Assembly (NCBI GenBank): GCA_012514125.1
Contig: JAAZAW010000349.1
Location: forward strand, 1 to 9,163
DNA length: 9,163 nt
Direction: 5' to 3'
From: Phycisphaerae bacterium
GTDB lineage: Bacteria > Planctomycetota > Phycisphaerae > JAAYCJ01
The first letter of the stretch is position 1. Each line of letters starts with the position of its first letter. Position numbers and translations under genes: made by a program. The notes below the pieces were generated by a model. It had not been told where the DNA came from and searched no databases. It was given only the letters and a program-made list of their open reading frames with translations. Of the stretch, positions 1 to 6,957 are shown piece after piece.

Positions 1-75
1 ATAATGTTCGGTAATGATACCGTACATGATAAAAAATACCAGTTCCTGCTGGATGTATTAGCCCCAGCAGCCTAA
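1..75 (+). CDS. C-terminal fragment of an unrecognised protein
   Basis: An open frame starts at base 1, runs 24 codons and ends with TAA at 73-75. The other two forward frames are stopped early (TAA at 2-4 and at 12-14). The visible tail ends in LLDVLAPAA. This is too little to assign a family. It does not resemble the usual C-terminus of CarA, the small subunit that often precedes carB. The gene would lie 66 bases upstream of carB on the same strand, so co-transcription is possible but not shown. That this is real coding sequence is an inference from frame openness and position only. Confidence 0.4.
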   Translation: MMFGNDTVHDKKYQFLLDVLAPAA

Positions 76-131
76 AATAATGCGAAAGTTTACTAACATG
101 GTGTAGCAAAAAATTGAACGCGAATACGAAC

Positions 132-136
132 AGGAG
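132..136 (+). promoter_or_regulatory. Ribosome binding site of carB
   Basis: AGGAG lies five bases before the ATG at 142 and fixes that start. Another ATG at 137-139 is out of frame and overlaps this site, so it is not the start. I see no convincing -35/-10 pair in the short gap 76-131, so carB may be read from an upstream promoter. Confidence 0.7.
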
Positions 137-141
137 ATGGT

Positions 142-3100
142 ATGCCCAGACGTAATGATATCCGGAAGATCATGATCATTGGTTCAGGTCCGATTATTAT
201 CGGCCAGGCGTGTGAGTTTGATTATTCAGGCACACAGGCCTGTAAGGCTTTGAAGAAACTTGGTTACGAGATCGTGCTGGTGAATTCCAATCCAGCCACC
301 ATCATGACCGATCCGGGCATGGCGGATCGGACGTATATTGAACCGTTGACGATTGAATATCTTACCGAAGTGATCAAGAAAGAGATGCCCGATGCATTAC
401 TGCCGAATCTGGGGGGGCAGTCGGGATTGAATCTTTCTTCTGAACTGGCCCAGAAGGGCATTCTTGAACAATATGGAGTTCAGATCATCGGTGTCGATCT
501 TGAGGCGATTCAAAAAGGTGAAGATCGAGAGATTTTCAAGGCGACGATGACCCGTCTGGGCATTGAAATGCCTAAAAGTGAAATAGCCACGAGTCTCGAA
601 GAAGCGGAGGCGATTGTTGAGCGGATCGGTCTGCCGTGTGTGATTCGTCCGGCCTATACTATGGGAGGGACGGGCGGCGGACTTGTTTATAATATGGAAG
701 AGTTCCGCACGATCGTAACGCGAGGTCTGGCAGCGAGTCTGGTCGGGCAAGTGCTTATTGAAGAATCGGTTCAAGGCTGGGAAGAGCTTGAGCTGGAAGT
801 TGTTCGCGATGCTACGGGACACAAGATTACGGTTTGCTTTATCGAAAACGTCGATGCGATGGGTGTGCATACGGGCGATTCGTTCTGTACAGCGCCGATG
901 CTGACGATTTCGGAGGAACTCCAGGATAAACTCCAGAAACAAGCTTATGCGATTGTAGATGCGATCAATGTTATTGGGGGCACGAACGTTCAATTCGCTC
1001 ATGATCCTAAAACCGGGCGAGTGGTTGTCATCGAGATTAATCCGCGAACGTCGCGTTCGTCGGCTCTGGCGTCCAAGGCGACGGGGTTCCCGATTGCGAT
1101 GGTTTCGGCGATGCTTGCCAGTGGGATGACGTTGAAAGAAATTCCTTACTGGCGGGATGGAACACTCGATAAGTATACGCCGTCGGGCGATTATGTTGTG
1201 GTGAAATTTCCGCGATGGGGTTTTGAGAAGTTTCGAGATGCGGTCGATCTGCTCGGTACGCAGATGCGCGCGGTTGGGGAAGTAATGAGCATCGGCAAGA
1301 CTTATAAAGAGGCTTTGCAGAAAGCCATTCGATCACTGGAGATCGGCAGGTATGGTTTGGGGTTCGCACGCGACTTTAACACAAAAACCCTCGCTGAACT
1401 TTATGCTCTGATCTCCAAGCCTACAAGCGAACGGCAGTTTATTATGTATGAAGCACTTCGTAAGGGCGCCGATATCGATAAGCTTCATGAGCTGACCCAT
1501 ATCAAACGCTGGTTTATCGAGCAGATGAAGGAACTGATCGATCTAGAAGAAGAAATTCTGACATACAAAGGCAAGGAACTGCCGGACGAGTTGCTGAGCC
1601 GGGCCAAGACGGACGGATTTGCGGATCGTTATCTGGCGAAAATTCTGGGTGTTACTGAAATTTCAATTCGCGAGCAGCGTAAACGGTTGGGGATCGTTGA
1701 AGGATGGGAAGCGATTCGAGTCAGCGGCGTAGAAAACGCGTCGTATTATTTTTCGACGTATAATGCTCCGGATCAGTCGCCGGCATCGACGGGCAAAAAA
1801 ATTATGATTCTCGGCGGAGGTCCGAATCGCATCGGGCAGGGGATTGAATTTGATTATTGCTGTGTTCATGCGGCCTTTGCCTTGCGTGACGAAGGCTGGA
1901 CTTCGATTATGGTCAACTGCAATCCTGAGACCGTTTCGACCGATTATGACACGTCCGACAAACTTTACTTTGAGCCGTTGACGGTGGAAGATGTGTTGAG
2001 CATTTATGAGAAAGAAAAGCCCGAAGGTGTAATTGTGCAGTTTGGCGGTCAGACGCCGTTGAATATTGCCAACGAACTGGCGGCGGCGGGGGTTAAGATT
2101 ATCGGCACGGCGCCTCAGGCGATCGATTTGGCGGAAGACCGTGATCAATTTCGTATGATGATGGAAAAATTAAACATTCCCATGCCGGAATCCGGTATGG
2201 CCAGTACGCTGGACGAGGCATTGACGATTGCGGAACGCATTGGTTATCCGTTGATGGTTCGGCCATCATACGTGCTGGGAGGGCGGGGTATGGAAGTGGT
2301 TCATGACGAGGACATGCTTCGGCGATATGTCACCGCCGCGGTCGATGTCACGCCGGAACGTCCGATCTTGATCGACCGGTTTCTGAGCAATGCGATTGAG
2401 ACAGAGGCCGATGCTATTTCCGACGGTACGGACGCGTTTGTTCCGGCGGTGATGGAACACATTGAGTTGGCGGGAATTCATTCGGGCGATTCTGCCTGTG
2501 TGATTCCTCCGATCAGTCTGCCTCAAAAACATATTGAAACCATCAATGAATACACGAAGAAAATCGCCATCGAAATGGATGTGGTCGGTTTGATGAATAT
2601 GCAGTACGCGATCGCCGATGATACGGTGTACGTTCTTGAAGCCAATCCGCGAGCGTCACGAACGGTACCGCTGGTATCGAAGGTTTGCAGTATTCCCATG
2701 GCTCGGATTGCGACGCAGGTCATGCTCGGAACAACGTTGTCGCAGTTGAACCTCACCCATAAAAAGATTCCGCACTTCGGTGTCAAGGAAGCGGTCTTTC
2801 CTTTTAATATGTTTCCGGAAACCGATCCGGTTCTCGGGCCTGAGATGCGATCAACGGGCGAAGTCCTGGGTATGGCGTCAACTTTTGGTCATGCGTTTTT
2901 CAAGGCGGAAGAAGCGTGTCTGCAACGTTTACCTGAAAAGGGAACCGCGTTGATTTCCGTTTCCAAATTTGATCGTCCGGGCGTTTTGGACATAGCACGA
3001 CGTTTCAGCAAACTAGGCTTTAAGATCAAAGCCACCAGTGGTACTGCCGCGTTTTTCGCAGAAAACGGCATTGAAGCGGAAGTCATCAAGAAGCTGTATG

Positions 3101-3342
3101 AAGGCCGACCGAATATTGTCGATGCGATAAAAAATCGCGAGATTAACCTGGTGATTAATACACCCAGCGGAAAGCTTTCCACTCATGATGATTCGTATAT
3201 TCGCAAAGCGGCGATTCAATACAAAGTCCCTTACATTACAACTTTGGCCGCCGCCATCGCCGCTGCCCGCGGTATCGAGGCGTTTCATCAGTGTCGAACG
3301 GACGTCAAAGCCCTTCAGGATTATCATGCGGACATTCGATGA
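142..3342 (+). CDS. carB: Carbamoyl-phosphate synthase large subunit (CarB)
   Basis: This cytoplasmic enzyme makes carbamoyl phosphate from bicarbonate, two ATP and ammonia, the latter channelled from glutamine by the small subunit CarA. The product feeds arginine and pyrimidine synthesis. The 1066 residues match the usual length of about 1070, and the two homologous halves are intact. Half one opens with GSGPIIIGQ (14-22) and half two with GGGPNRIGQG (558-567). The ATP-grasp arginines are R169 (RPAYTMGG) and R707 (RPSYVLGG), and the metal-binding pair is E298/N300 (EINPR). A C-terminal MGS-type allosteric domain starts near residue 934. By alignment to E. coli from memory, effector-site T965, T968, K984 and T1033 are kept, while E. 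coli K954 is replaced by R945. This suggests, as inference, that nucleotide or ornithine control may persist. No carA or other pyr/arg gene is visible. The gene ends at a strong terminator facing hslU. Confidence 0.97.
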   Translation: MPRRNDIRKIMIIGSGPIIIGQACEFDYSGTQACKALKKLGYEIVLVNSNPATIMTDPGMADRTYIEPLTIEYLTEVIKKEMPDALLPNLGGQSGLNLSSELAQKGILEQYGVQIIGVDLEAIQKGEDREIFKATMTRLGIEMPKSEIATSLEEAEAIVERIGLPCVIRPAYTMGGTGGGLVYNMEEFRTIVTRGLAASLVGQVLIEESVQGWEELELEVVRDATGHKITVCFIENVDAMGVHTGDSFCTAPMLTISEELQDKLQKQAYAIVDAINVIGGTNVQFAHDPKTGRVVVIEINPRTSRSSALASKATGFPIAMVSAMLASGMTLKEIPYWRDGTLDKYTPSGDYVVVKFPRWGFEKFRDAVDLLGTQMRAVGEVMSIGKTYKEALQKAIRSLEIGRYGLGFARDFNTKTLAELYALISKPTSERQFIMYEALRKGADIDKLHELTHIKRWFIEQMKELIDLEEEILTYKGKELPDELLSRAKTDGFADRYLAKILGVTEISIREQRKRLGIVEGWEAIRVSGVENASYYFSTYNAPDQSPASTGKKIMILGGGPNRIGQGIEFDYCCVHAAFALRDEGWTSIMVNCNPETVSTDYDTSDKLYFEPLTVEDVLSIYEKEKPEGVIVQFGGQTPLNIANELAAAGVKIIGTAPQAIDLAEDRDQFRMMMEKLNIPMPESGMASTLDEALTIAERIGYPLMVRPSYVLGGRGMEVVHDEDMLRRYVTAAVDVTPERPILIDRFLSNAIETEADAISDGTDAFVPAVMEHIELAGIHSGDSACVIPPISLPQKHIETINEYTKKIAIEMDVVGLMNMQYAIADDTVYVLEANPRASRTVPLVSKVCSIPMARIATQVMLGTTLSQLNLTHKKIPHFGVKEAVFPFNMFPETDPVLGPEMRSTGEVLGMASTFGHAFFKAEEACLQRLPEKGTALISVSKFDRPGVLDIARRFSKLGFKIKATSGTAAFFAENGIEAEVIKKLYEGRPNIVDAIKNREINLVINTPSGKLSTHDDSYIRKAAIQYKVPYITTLAAAIAAARGIEAFHQCRTDVKALQDYHADIR

Positions 3343-3362
3343 ATTAAAAAGAAAAAACAATC

Positions 3363-3399
3363 AAGCCACAGGGCTTTTAAATTCCCTGTGGCTTTTTTT
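3363..3399. terminator. Bidirectional intrinsic terminator between carB and hslU
   Basis: A perfect 11-bp stem (AAGCCACAGGG at 3363-3373 paired with CCCTGTGGCTT at 3384-3394) encloses a 10-base loop. On the plus strand it runs straight into seven T residues (3393-3399), a classic Rho-independent terminator for carB, 20 bases after its stop. Read from the minus strand, the same stem is followed, after GATTG, by the T-rich complement of 3343-3358. It probably also ends the hslU transcript, whose stop lies 30 bases away, though the T-tract there is less closely placed. Confidence 0.92.
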
Positions 3400-3424
3400 A
3401 TGTTTGTCAAAAGATCATGAACAA

Positions 3425-4816
3425 TTAAAGAATAAATTTCGAGAGGTCTTCGTCTTTCGCAAGTTCCAATAGATGATCGCGGACGTATTTTTCATCGATT
3501 GTAATCGATTGGCCTTTTAAGTCCGGGGCGTTGAAACTGATCTCTTCCATCAATTTTTCCATAACGGTATAAAGCCGGCGGGCGCCGATATTCTGCGAAC
3601 TTTGATTGACCCGGCAGGCAATCTGTGCCATCATATCCACCGCATCAGGCGTAAAATCGATGGTCACGTTTTCGGCGTCAAGAAGGGCCTTTTGCTGGCG
3701 AGTTAGCGCATTTTCAGGCTCGGTTAGAATTCGGACGAAATCTTCCTTACCCAGGTCCTGAAGCTCGACGCGAATTGGAAAACGTCCCTGAAGTTCGGGC
3801 ATGAGGTCGGAGGGCTTGGATCGTGAAAACGCACCGGCGCCGATGAAGAGGATATGATCTGTTCGCACTGGGCCATGACGTGTGGTAACGGTCGAGCCTT
3901 CGACAATCGGCAGCAAATCACGCTGAACGCCCTGACGCGAAACGTCGGGGCCGTGAGCAGACTCCGGGCCGCAGACTTTATCGATTTCATCGACAAAGAC
4001 GATGCCGGTATTTTCCGCTCTGCGAATCGCTTCCGTGGCGACTTTGTCCTTGTCGAGTGTGGCGTCGATTTCCTGCATACGGACGATCTTGCGGGCTTCT
4101 CGAATTGCCACTTTTCTTTTTTGTGATCGGGAGGGCATGAGTTTTTCGAGCATACCCTGCATCTCGTCGTCCATCTCGAATCCCATTGGTCCCATCACAC
4201 CGATGGGCATGGCTTTTTCTTCGACGGTTATTTCGATCTGGCGATCTTCGAGCACTCCTTCCCGGAGCTGTTCACGGAGTTTGGCCCGTGTCCGCTCGTG
4301 ACGTTCGCGGGTCGCTTCGTCTTCCTGGCCTCGTTCGCGTCTGCCCGGCAGTAAACTATCGATTAACCGTTCTTCGATTTGCGACTCGATTTTATCTTTC
4401 ATACGTTCGACATATTCATCGCGAACCATCCGCACAGACATTTCCGCTAGGTCGCGAATAATTCCATCGACGTCTCTGCCGTGATAGCCTACTTCGGTAT
4501 ATTTGGTGGCTTCGACTTTGACGAACGGGGCTTTGACCATTTGAGCCAAGCGCCGTGCGATTTCGGTCTTGCCCACGCCGGTGGGTCCGATCATAAGCAT
4601 ATTTTTAGGTCCGATTTCCTGCTGGAGGGTCGGGTTAAGGTTCAATCGACGCCAACGATTACGAATGGCAATGGCGATGGCCCGTTTCGCCTGGTTTTGC
4701 CCGATGATGTATTTATCGAGTTCTTCGACTATTTTTTTCGGTGTCAGGTCTGTTTCCTGGGCCATGAGTTCGAGCACTTCTTCGTGGCTCATTTGGTCTT
4801 TCTCTTTATCTGACAT
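3425..4816 (-). CDS. hslU: ATP-dependent protease ATPase subunit HslU
   Basis: HslU is the hexameric AAA+ unfoldase that caps the HslV peptidase, unfolds substrates and feeds them into its chamber. The 463 residues compare with 443 in E. coli. Seen in order are an N-terminal helix segment with YIIGQ (36-40), Walker A GPTGVGKT (77-84), pore loop GYHG (110-113), a charged intermediate (I) domain about 115-245, Walker B VFVDEID (273-279), the GRFP arginine-finger region (344-347) and sensor 2 GARR (411-414). The C-terminus, EDLSKFIL, is the conserved tail that inserts into HslV and activates it. The pore motif has His where E. coli has Val (GYVG), and ILFIGAGAF replaces the more usual ILFIASGAF. 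The gene starts 6 bases after hslV stops, so the two are translated together, and it is the last gene before the terminator. Confidence 0.97.
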   Translation of the reverse strand: MSDKEKDQMSHEEVLELMAQETDLTPKKIVEELDKYIIGQNQAKRAIAIAIRNRWRRLNLNPTLQQEIGPKNMLMIGPTGVGKTEIARRLAQMVKAPFVKVEATKYTEVGYHGRDVDGIIRDLAEMSVRMVRDEYVERMKDKIESQIEERLIDSLLPGRRERGQEDEATRERHERTRAKLREQLREGVLEDRQIEITVEEKAMPIGVMGPMGFEMDDEMQGMLEKLMPSRSQKRKVAIREARKIVRMQEIDATLDKDKVATEAIRRAENTGIVFVDEIDKVCGPESAHGPDVSRQGVQRDLLPIVEGSTVTTRHGPVRTDHILFIGAGAFSRSKPSDLMPELQGRFPIRVELQDLGKEDFVRILTEPENALTRQQKALLDAENVTIDFTPDAVDMMAQIACRVNQSSQNIGARRLYTVMEKLMEEISFNAPDLKGQSITIDEKYVRDHLLELAKDEDLSKFIL

Positions 4817-4822
4817 GAATGA

Positions 4823-5365
4823 TTACTCCTTTATATCCAGCGTTTCAACGCAGATATTTTTATTGGTATAGATGCACAGGTCACCGGCGATTTCTAGTGA
4901 TGTGCGAACGATTTCCGCGGCATTGAGCTGTGAATGATGGATTAGCGCACGGGCTGCTGCAATGGCGTATGAGCTTCCCGAACCGATACCGACGATACCG
5001 TCGGTCGGTTCGATCACATCGCCCGAACCTGAAATAATCAGTGAGGTTTTGGCATCCGACACTGCCAGCAGGGCTTCAAATCGCCGAAGGACACGATCGG
5101 TTCGCCAATCACGAGCCATTGCAATGGCGGCGCGTCGAATGTTGGATTTACTTTCGTTAAGCCGGGCTTCGAAACGTTCCAGCAGCGCCAACGCATCGGC
5201 AGCGGAACCGGCAAAGCCACAAAGCACATCGCCGTCGCCCAGTCGGCGAATCTTCACGGCGTCATGTTTGAGGGCCACTTCGCCCAGGGTGACTTGTCCA
5301 TCGCCTCCCATGGCCACCTGGTTACCGCGACGGACCGTTAATATGGTTGTACTGCGTGTTTTCAT
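4823..5365 (-). CDS. hslV: ATP-dependent protease proteolytic subunit HslV
   Basis: HslV is the N-terminal-threonine peptidase that forms the double-hexameric chamber of the HslUV protease and is related to proteasome beta subunits. The predicted protein has 180 residues. The start MKTRS precedes TTILTVRR, so the catalytic threonine is T6 and becomes residue 1 after removal of a five-residue propeptide. With that numbering D17, K33 and S124 of the active site are all present (precursor D22, K38, S129), as are GDGQ, GFAG and the DWRTDR-LRR-EALL block. No other start codon lies between M1 and T6, so the propeptide seems real. Thermotoga-type HslV proteins also carry such a short leader. AAGGA at 5380-5376 is a fair ribosome binding site. 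The start is 19 bases after gltX stops, which points to one operon of gltX, hslV and hslU. Confidence 0.97.
   Translation of the reverse strand: MKTRSTTILTVRRGNQVAMGGDGQVTLGEVALKHDAVKIRRLGDGDVLCGFAGSAADALALLERFEARLNESKSNIRRAAIAMARDWRTDRVLRRFEALLAVSDAKTSLIISGSGDVIEPTDGIVGIGSGSSYAIAAARALIHHSQLNAAEIVRTSLEIAGDLCIYTNKNICVETLDIKE
4826..4832 (-). promoter_or_regulatory. Ribosome binding site of hslU inside the end of hslV
   Basis: AAAGGAG (read on the minus strand) sits in the last codons of hslV, just before its TAA (4825-4823) and 9 bases before the hslU ATG. It supports this start. It also implies coupled translation of the two subunits from one mRNA. Confidence 0.8.
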
Positions 5366-5384
5366 TCTATTCTCATCCTTAATA

Positions 5385-6854
5385 TCAGTTCTGTCGAATC
5401 AGCGAGATCGCGTTATCCAATCGCGAGAGTGTTTTTTTCCGGCCCAAAACTTCGAGTGTTTCATGCACCGACGGGCTGACGCTCGAACCGGTCACCGCGA
5501 CACGAATGGGTTGAGCCACCTTGCCCATGCCCAATTGTTTTTCGGTGCAATAGTCCTCAATGGTTTTTTCGATGGCGTGGGGTTGCCATTCCGGCAAAGC
5601 GGCGAGACGATCTTTTAAATCCGTCAGCACTTGTTCGCCGGGTTCTTTTTTCAAAAATTTCTCGACCGCTTTGGTGTCGTAATGAATTTCATCGGTAAAG
5701 AAAAATCGGCTGTTTTCCGCCATTTCCACCAGTGTGCGAGATCGCGGCTGATAAAGGTCGAGCATCTTTTCGAGCATGGCGTTATCCGCATTTTTCATCG
5801 GATAATCAGTCACTTCCGGAAATTGTTTGACGACTTCGCGCAGCCGATCGCGTGGGGCATTCTTGATGTACTGCATATTGAACGAGCGAAGTTTTTCGCG
5901 GTCGAATCTCGCGTTGGTCTTGCCGATGCGTTCCACAGAGAACATTTCGATCATCTGTGAGATGGGCATGAGTTCCAGATCGTTCCCCGGCGACCAGCCC
6001 AGAAGCGCGATGAAGTTCAGAATGGCTTCGGGCATGTATCCGCCGATGCGGAAATCAAAGACGTCGATCTCCGGCGGTGTTTTGCCGGCTTTGATGGCTT
6101 TTTCCTTGTCGCGTTTAGACATCTTGCCGCCTTCCATGTTGAAGATCACCGGCAGATGTGCATAAGCGGGATGTGGAACCCCCATCGCTTCCTGAAGGGC
6201 GATGTGTTTGGGCGTGTTCATCAGATGTTCCTGTCCTCGAAGGACGTGGGTCACCTGCATGTAATAATCGTCAAGGACCACCGCAAAATGATACGTCGGA
6301 AAGCCGTCGGATTTAAGGATTACAAAGTCTTCGAGTTCCGATGTCTTCAGGGTCACATCGCCCAAGATCATATCGTGAACGGTGATGTCCTTGTCCGGCA
6401 TTTTGAAGCGAATTACGCAGGGCCGACCTTCCGCTTCATATGCGGCGATCTGTTCGGGCGTGAGTTTCAAGCCTCGGCGGTCATATTTGAATCCTTTGTC
6501 TTTGGCACGCTCGGCAGCCATCTCTTCGGGCGTGGCGAAACATTTATAGGCTCGTCCCATGGCCATGAGTTTCTGCGCCCACTGGCGATAAATCTCCAGT
6601 CGTTGGCTTTGGAAATAAGGTCCGTTAGGTCCTCCCACTTCGGGGCCTTCCTGCCAGTCCAGTCCCAGCCATTTCATGTCCTGAAGAATTTTCTGCGTCG
6701 ATTCCTCGGTCGATCGGGCTTGATCGGTGTCCTCGATACGTAAAATAAATCGACCTTTTTGTTGTTTGGCCAGCAGCCAGCTAAATAGCGCCGTTCTTGC
6801 TCCGCCAATATGTAAATACCCCGTCGGTGACGGAGCAAACCGTGTCACAACCAT
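5385..6854 (-). CDS. gltX: Glutamyl-tRNA synthetase (GluRS)
   Basis: This class I aminoacyl-tRNA synthetase charges tRNA-Glu with glutamate in the cytoplasm. I place the start at the ATG at 6854 (489 residues). The frame could extend to a GTG at 6881, but only the ATG has a strong ribosome binding site (GGAGGT, 6866-6861), and it gives the standard MVVTRFAPSPTG opening. The ATP signature HIGG is at 15-18 and KMSKR at 244-248. LRGQEH (205-210) and the PTYHFAVV-DD block (186-196) are normal for GluRS. Two departures stand out. The zinc-site region keeps only C105 (CFAT where zinc-binding enzymes have CFCT), and the later Tyr/Cys ligands are replaced by YDRRGLKL, so zinc binding is probably lost. 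About 11 extra, Lys-rich residues follow KMSKR (near 249-262). Whether the enzyme also charges tRNA-Gln cannot be told here, and no gatCAB is in view. Confidence 0.95.
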   Translation of the reverse strand: MVVTRFAPSPTGYLHIGGARTALFSWLLAKQQKGRFILRIEDTDQARSTEESTQKILQDMKWLGLDWQEGPEVGGPNGPYFQSQRLEIYRQWAQKLMAMGRAYKCFATPEEMAAERAKDKGFKYDRRGLKLTPEQIAAYEAEGRPCVIRFKMPDKDITVHDMILGDVTLKTSELEDFVILKSDGFPTYHFAVVLDDYYMQVTHVLRGQEHLMNTPKHIALQEAMGVPHPAYAHLPVIFNMEGGKMSKRDKEKAIKAGKTPPEIDVFDFRIGGYMPEAILNFIALLGWSPGNDLELMPISQMIEMFSVERIGKTNARFDREKLRSFNMQYIKNAPRDRLREVVKQFPEVTDYPMKNADNAMLEKMLDLYQPRSRTLVEMAENSRFFFTDEIHYDTKAVEKFLKKEPGEQVLTDLKDRLAALPEWQPHAIEKTIEDYCTEKQLGMGKVAQPIRVAVTGSSVSPSVHETLEVLGRKKTLSRLDNAISLIRQN

Positions 6855-6860
6855 ATTACA

Positions 6861-6866
6861 ACCTCC
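6861..6866 (-). promoter_or_regulatory. Ribosome binding site that decides the gltX start
   Basis: GGAGGT on the minus strand lies 6 bases before the ATG at 6854. It is the best Shine-Dalgarno match in the window. It argues that the longer GTG-initiated frame from 6881 is not used, because that frame would read this site as Gly-Gly codons. Confidence 0.85.
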
Positions 6867-6957
6867 AGAAATATGCCGCACAGGGCATCATGATTCAAAA
6901 AAGAAAATCTAAAAGTCCTTGCCTATTCATTTCCCGTTGCCGTTGAACCGCCGATGC

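Noticed and set aside
397..1002. Long minus-strand open frame (201 codons) inside carB
   Set aside because: It lies wholly opposite conserved carB sequence, has a low-complexity Arg/Asn/Phe-rich translation with no motif, and other antisense frames of this type occur across the same gene. It is a codon-bias shadow.
3185..3472. Plus-strand open frame of 95 codons overlapping the end of carB
   Set aside because: It overlaps the conserved carB C-terminus out of frame and then reads through the terminator hairpin, which is unlikely for a real gene.
4962..5618. Plus-strand open frame (218 codons) opposite hslV and gltX
   Set aside because: It spans two well-supported minus-strand genes and their gap. 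Its translation is Ser/Arg/Ala-rich without a recognisable domain, and no ribosome binding site stands out.
6156..6743. Plus-strand open frame (195 codons) opposite gltX
   Set aside because: It is fully antisense to catalytic-core GluRS sequence and has no domain-like pattern; a shadow frame.
6855..6881. Longer gltX starting at GTG 6881 (498 codons)
   Set aside because: It has no ribosome binding site of its own, and its extra nine codons read through the strong GGAGGT that serves the ATG at 6854, where family homology begins.
6873..6888. Small hairpin ATGCC/GGCAT just upstream of the gltX ribosome binding site
   Set aside because: The stem is only 5 bp with a 6-base loop and no T-tract or alternative pairing partner that I can see, so neither terminator nor riboswitch is supported.
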